A stretch of DNA of 38,550 nt, taken from assembly GCA_013822275.1 (NCBI GenBank), contig PNKC01000025.1:1-38550 (forward strand), written 5' to 3'. The DNA comes from Anaerolinea sp. GTDB lineage: Bacteria; Chloroflexota; Dehalococcoidia; Tepidiformales; Tepidiformaceae. Below, in pieces: positions 37,749-38,550 of the stretch; position 1 is the first letter of the stretch, and each line of letters starts with the position of its first letter. A model generated the notes under the pieces. That model worked only from the letters and a program-made list of their open reading frames with translations. It did no database searches and had not been told where the DNA came from. The translations under genes were made by a program, and so were the position numbers.

Positions 37749-38336
37749 ATGCTGATTGACCTTCATTGCCATTCGCTGCCCCGGTCGCAGTGCAGCAGTC
37801 TCGCCCCGGTGCAATTAGTAGAACTCGCCCGAGAGCGGGGGCTCGACGGCGTCTGCCTGGTGGAGCACGACGCGTTCTGGCCGGCGAAAGAACTCGCGGA
37901 GCTGCGGCGAGCGACCGGGTTTCTCATCCTCGCGGGCGTGGAGTTCAGCACGGACATGGGCCACGTGCTGGCTTTCGGACTGCGCACGGGTTCGGGCATG
38001 TTCGCCAGCGCGCGCGCCCTTTTCGATGCTTCGAAGCGGGAGGGCGCGCTCCTCTACCTGGCCCATCCTGCCCGCGACGGGCACCTCCGGGTGAGCCACG
38101 ACACAGTAGAGTTCTTCGAATCCGTCGAAGCCATCAACGGCAGCGACTCCCGGATCCAGAATATGGCGGCAACCGGGCTCGCGCGGGGCTTCCGCCTCCC
38201 GGGCATAGGCGGCTCGGACGCGCACATGCCAGCGGAAGTGGGCCGCGCCGCCACGCGCTTCGAGGCGGCCATCTCCAGCGAGGCGGACCTGGTTGCCGCC
38301 TTGCGCAGTGGCCGGTACGAAGCGGTGACGCTGTAG
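37749..38336 (+). CDS. PHP-domain phosphoesterase
   Basis: A 195-residue PHP (polymerase and histidinol phosphatase) domain enzyme with a multinuclear metal site. Motifs in order: DLHCHS (His6, His8), LVEHDAFW (Glu39-His40-Asp41), AGVEFS (Glu65), LAHPARD (His106) and GGSDAH (Asp157, His159). Length fits single-domain PHP phosphoesterases such as nucleotide or tRNA-phosphate hydrolases. Substrate unknown. It starts 21 bp after the LysR gene and may be its cotranscribed partner. No Shine-Dalgarno is obvious upstream of ATG. Confidence 0.88.
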   Translation: MLIDLHCHSLPRSQCSSLAPVQLVELARERGLDGVCLVEHDAFWPAKELAELRRATGFLILAGVEFSTDMGHVLAFGLRTGSGMFASARALFDASKREGALLYLAHPARDGHLRVSHDTVEFFESVEAINGSDSRIQNMAATGLARGFRLPGIGGSDAHMPAEVGRAATRFEAAISSEADLVAALRSGRYEAVTL

Positions 38337-38371
38337 CTGGTCAGCGAGACCAGGGCGTTGTTTACTACGCC

Positions 38372-38550
38372 ATGGTTTTCGACGAATTCGACACGCCCTG
38401 TCTCCTCCTCGACCTCGACCGCGTCGAACAGAACATCGCGAAGATGGCAGCGATGCTGTCGGGCAGCGGTGTGTCCCTGCGGCCGCACTTCAAGACACCC
38501 AAGTGTCCCCAGGTGGCGAAGCTTCAGTTAGCGGCGGGCGCGATCGGTAT
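38372..38550 (+). CDS. Alanine racemase-like PLP enzyme (D-threonine aldolase/DSD1 family), truncated by the window edge
   Basis: The first 59 residues of a fold-type III PLP enzyme. FDTPCLLLDLDRVEQNIAKM and RPHFKTPKCPQVAKLQLAAG are typical of D-threonine aldolase and D-serine dehydratase-like proteins; the Lys of HFKTPK is the PLP-Schiff-base residue in this family. The start ATG is 36 bp after the PHP gene stop, with no strong ribosome site. The rest lies outside the window, so substrate and completeness cannot be judged. Confidence 0.85.
   Translation, partial: MVFDEFDTPCLLLDLDRVEQNIAKMAAMLSGSGVSLRPHFKTPKCPQVAKLQLAAGAIG

Noticed and set aside
1-38550. CRISPR arrays, IS elements, integrases, phage genes
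   Set aside because: I looked for regularly spaced repeats, transposase or integrase motifs and terminal inverted repeats and saw none.

Overview
The window is about 38.5 kb of GC-rich, gene-dense bacterial chromosome. GTG and TTG starts are frequent, neighbouring genes often overlap by a few bases, and several genes appear to have leaderless or very short 5' ends. Gene content points to Chloroflexota, most likely a Dehalococcoidia-like lineage: several CaiB/BaiF CoA-transferases, SDR oxidoreductases, a DUF5317-like membrane protein, a MalT/BTAD regulator, HD-GYP proteins and a KorAB 2-oxoacid:ferredoxin oxidoreductase. The placement is an inference; there is no rRNA here. I see no phage, IS element or CRISPR array.

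Left part (1-9.1 kb): the 3' part of a CoA-transferase gene, then about 870 bp of apparent gene debris ending in a tRNA with anticodon CAT. A minus-strand operon follows (methyltransferase, DinB-like, metallophosphoesterase). Then come plus-strand genes for an ABM-domain protein, UppP, two overlapping SDRs and a YbaK-type deacylase, a minus-strand K+ channel/RCK gene, and an alpha/beta hydrolase.

Middle (9.1-21.5 kb): an SF2 helicase and a secreted CHAP/SH3 protein (minus), a fused double CaiB CoA-transferase and a short CysRS/MshC-like ligase (plus), another CoA-transferase (minus), and a membrane HD-GYP protein overlapping a TetR regulator (plus). Next is a minus-strand run: BTAD regulator, 28-residue peptide, DUF5317-like protein, ketopantoate reductase, DsbA/FrnE-like protein. 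The last gene is the highlight. Its frame is interrupted by a single TGA exactly where the first Cys of the CPWC active site belongs, and an 8-bp hairpin with a GUU loop follows at bacterial-SECIS distance. I read it as a selenoprotein (U-P-W-C) that ordinary gene calling would truncate.

Right part (21.7-38.5 kb): the 1069-residue BTAD/MalT-like regulator, a secreted CAP-domain protein, an orphan Flp pilin, a GDPD phosphodiesterase divergent from an O-methyltransferase, an alpha/beta hydrolase, a lipoprotein overlapping a cytidylate-kinase-like gene, and a tandem HD-GYP protein whose two halves have lost complementary motifs. A four-gene block follows in which two CBS proteins flank KorA and KorB. 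The window ends with a LysR regulator with a T-N11-A box, a PHP phosphoesterase and the start of an alanine-racemase-like PLP enzyme.

Functionally the region mixes acyl-CoA and central carbon metabolism (CoA-transferases, SDRs, KorAB), envelope functions (UppP, CHAP, pilin, CAP protein) and signalling (two HD-GYP proteins, TetR, LysR, BTAD). No single pathway unites it.
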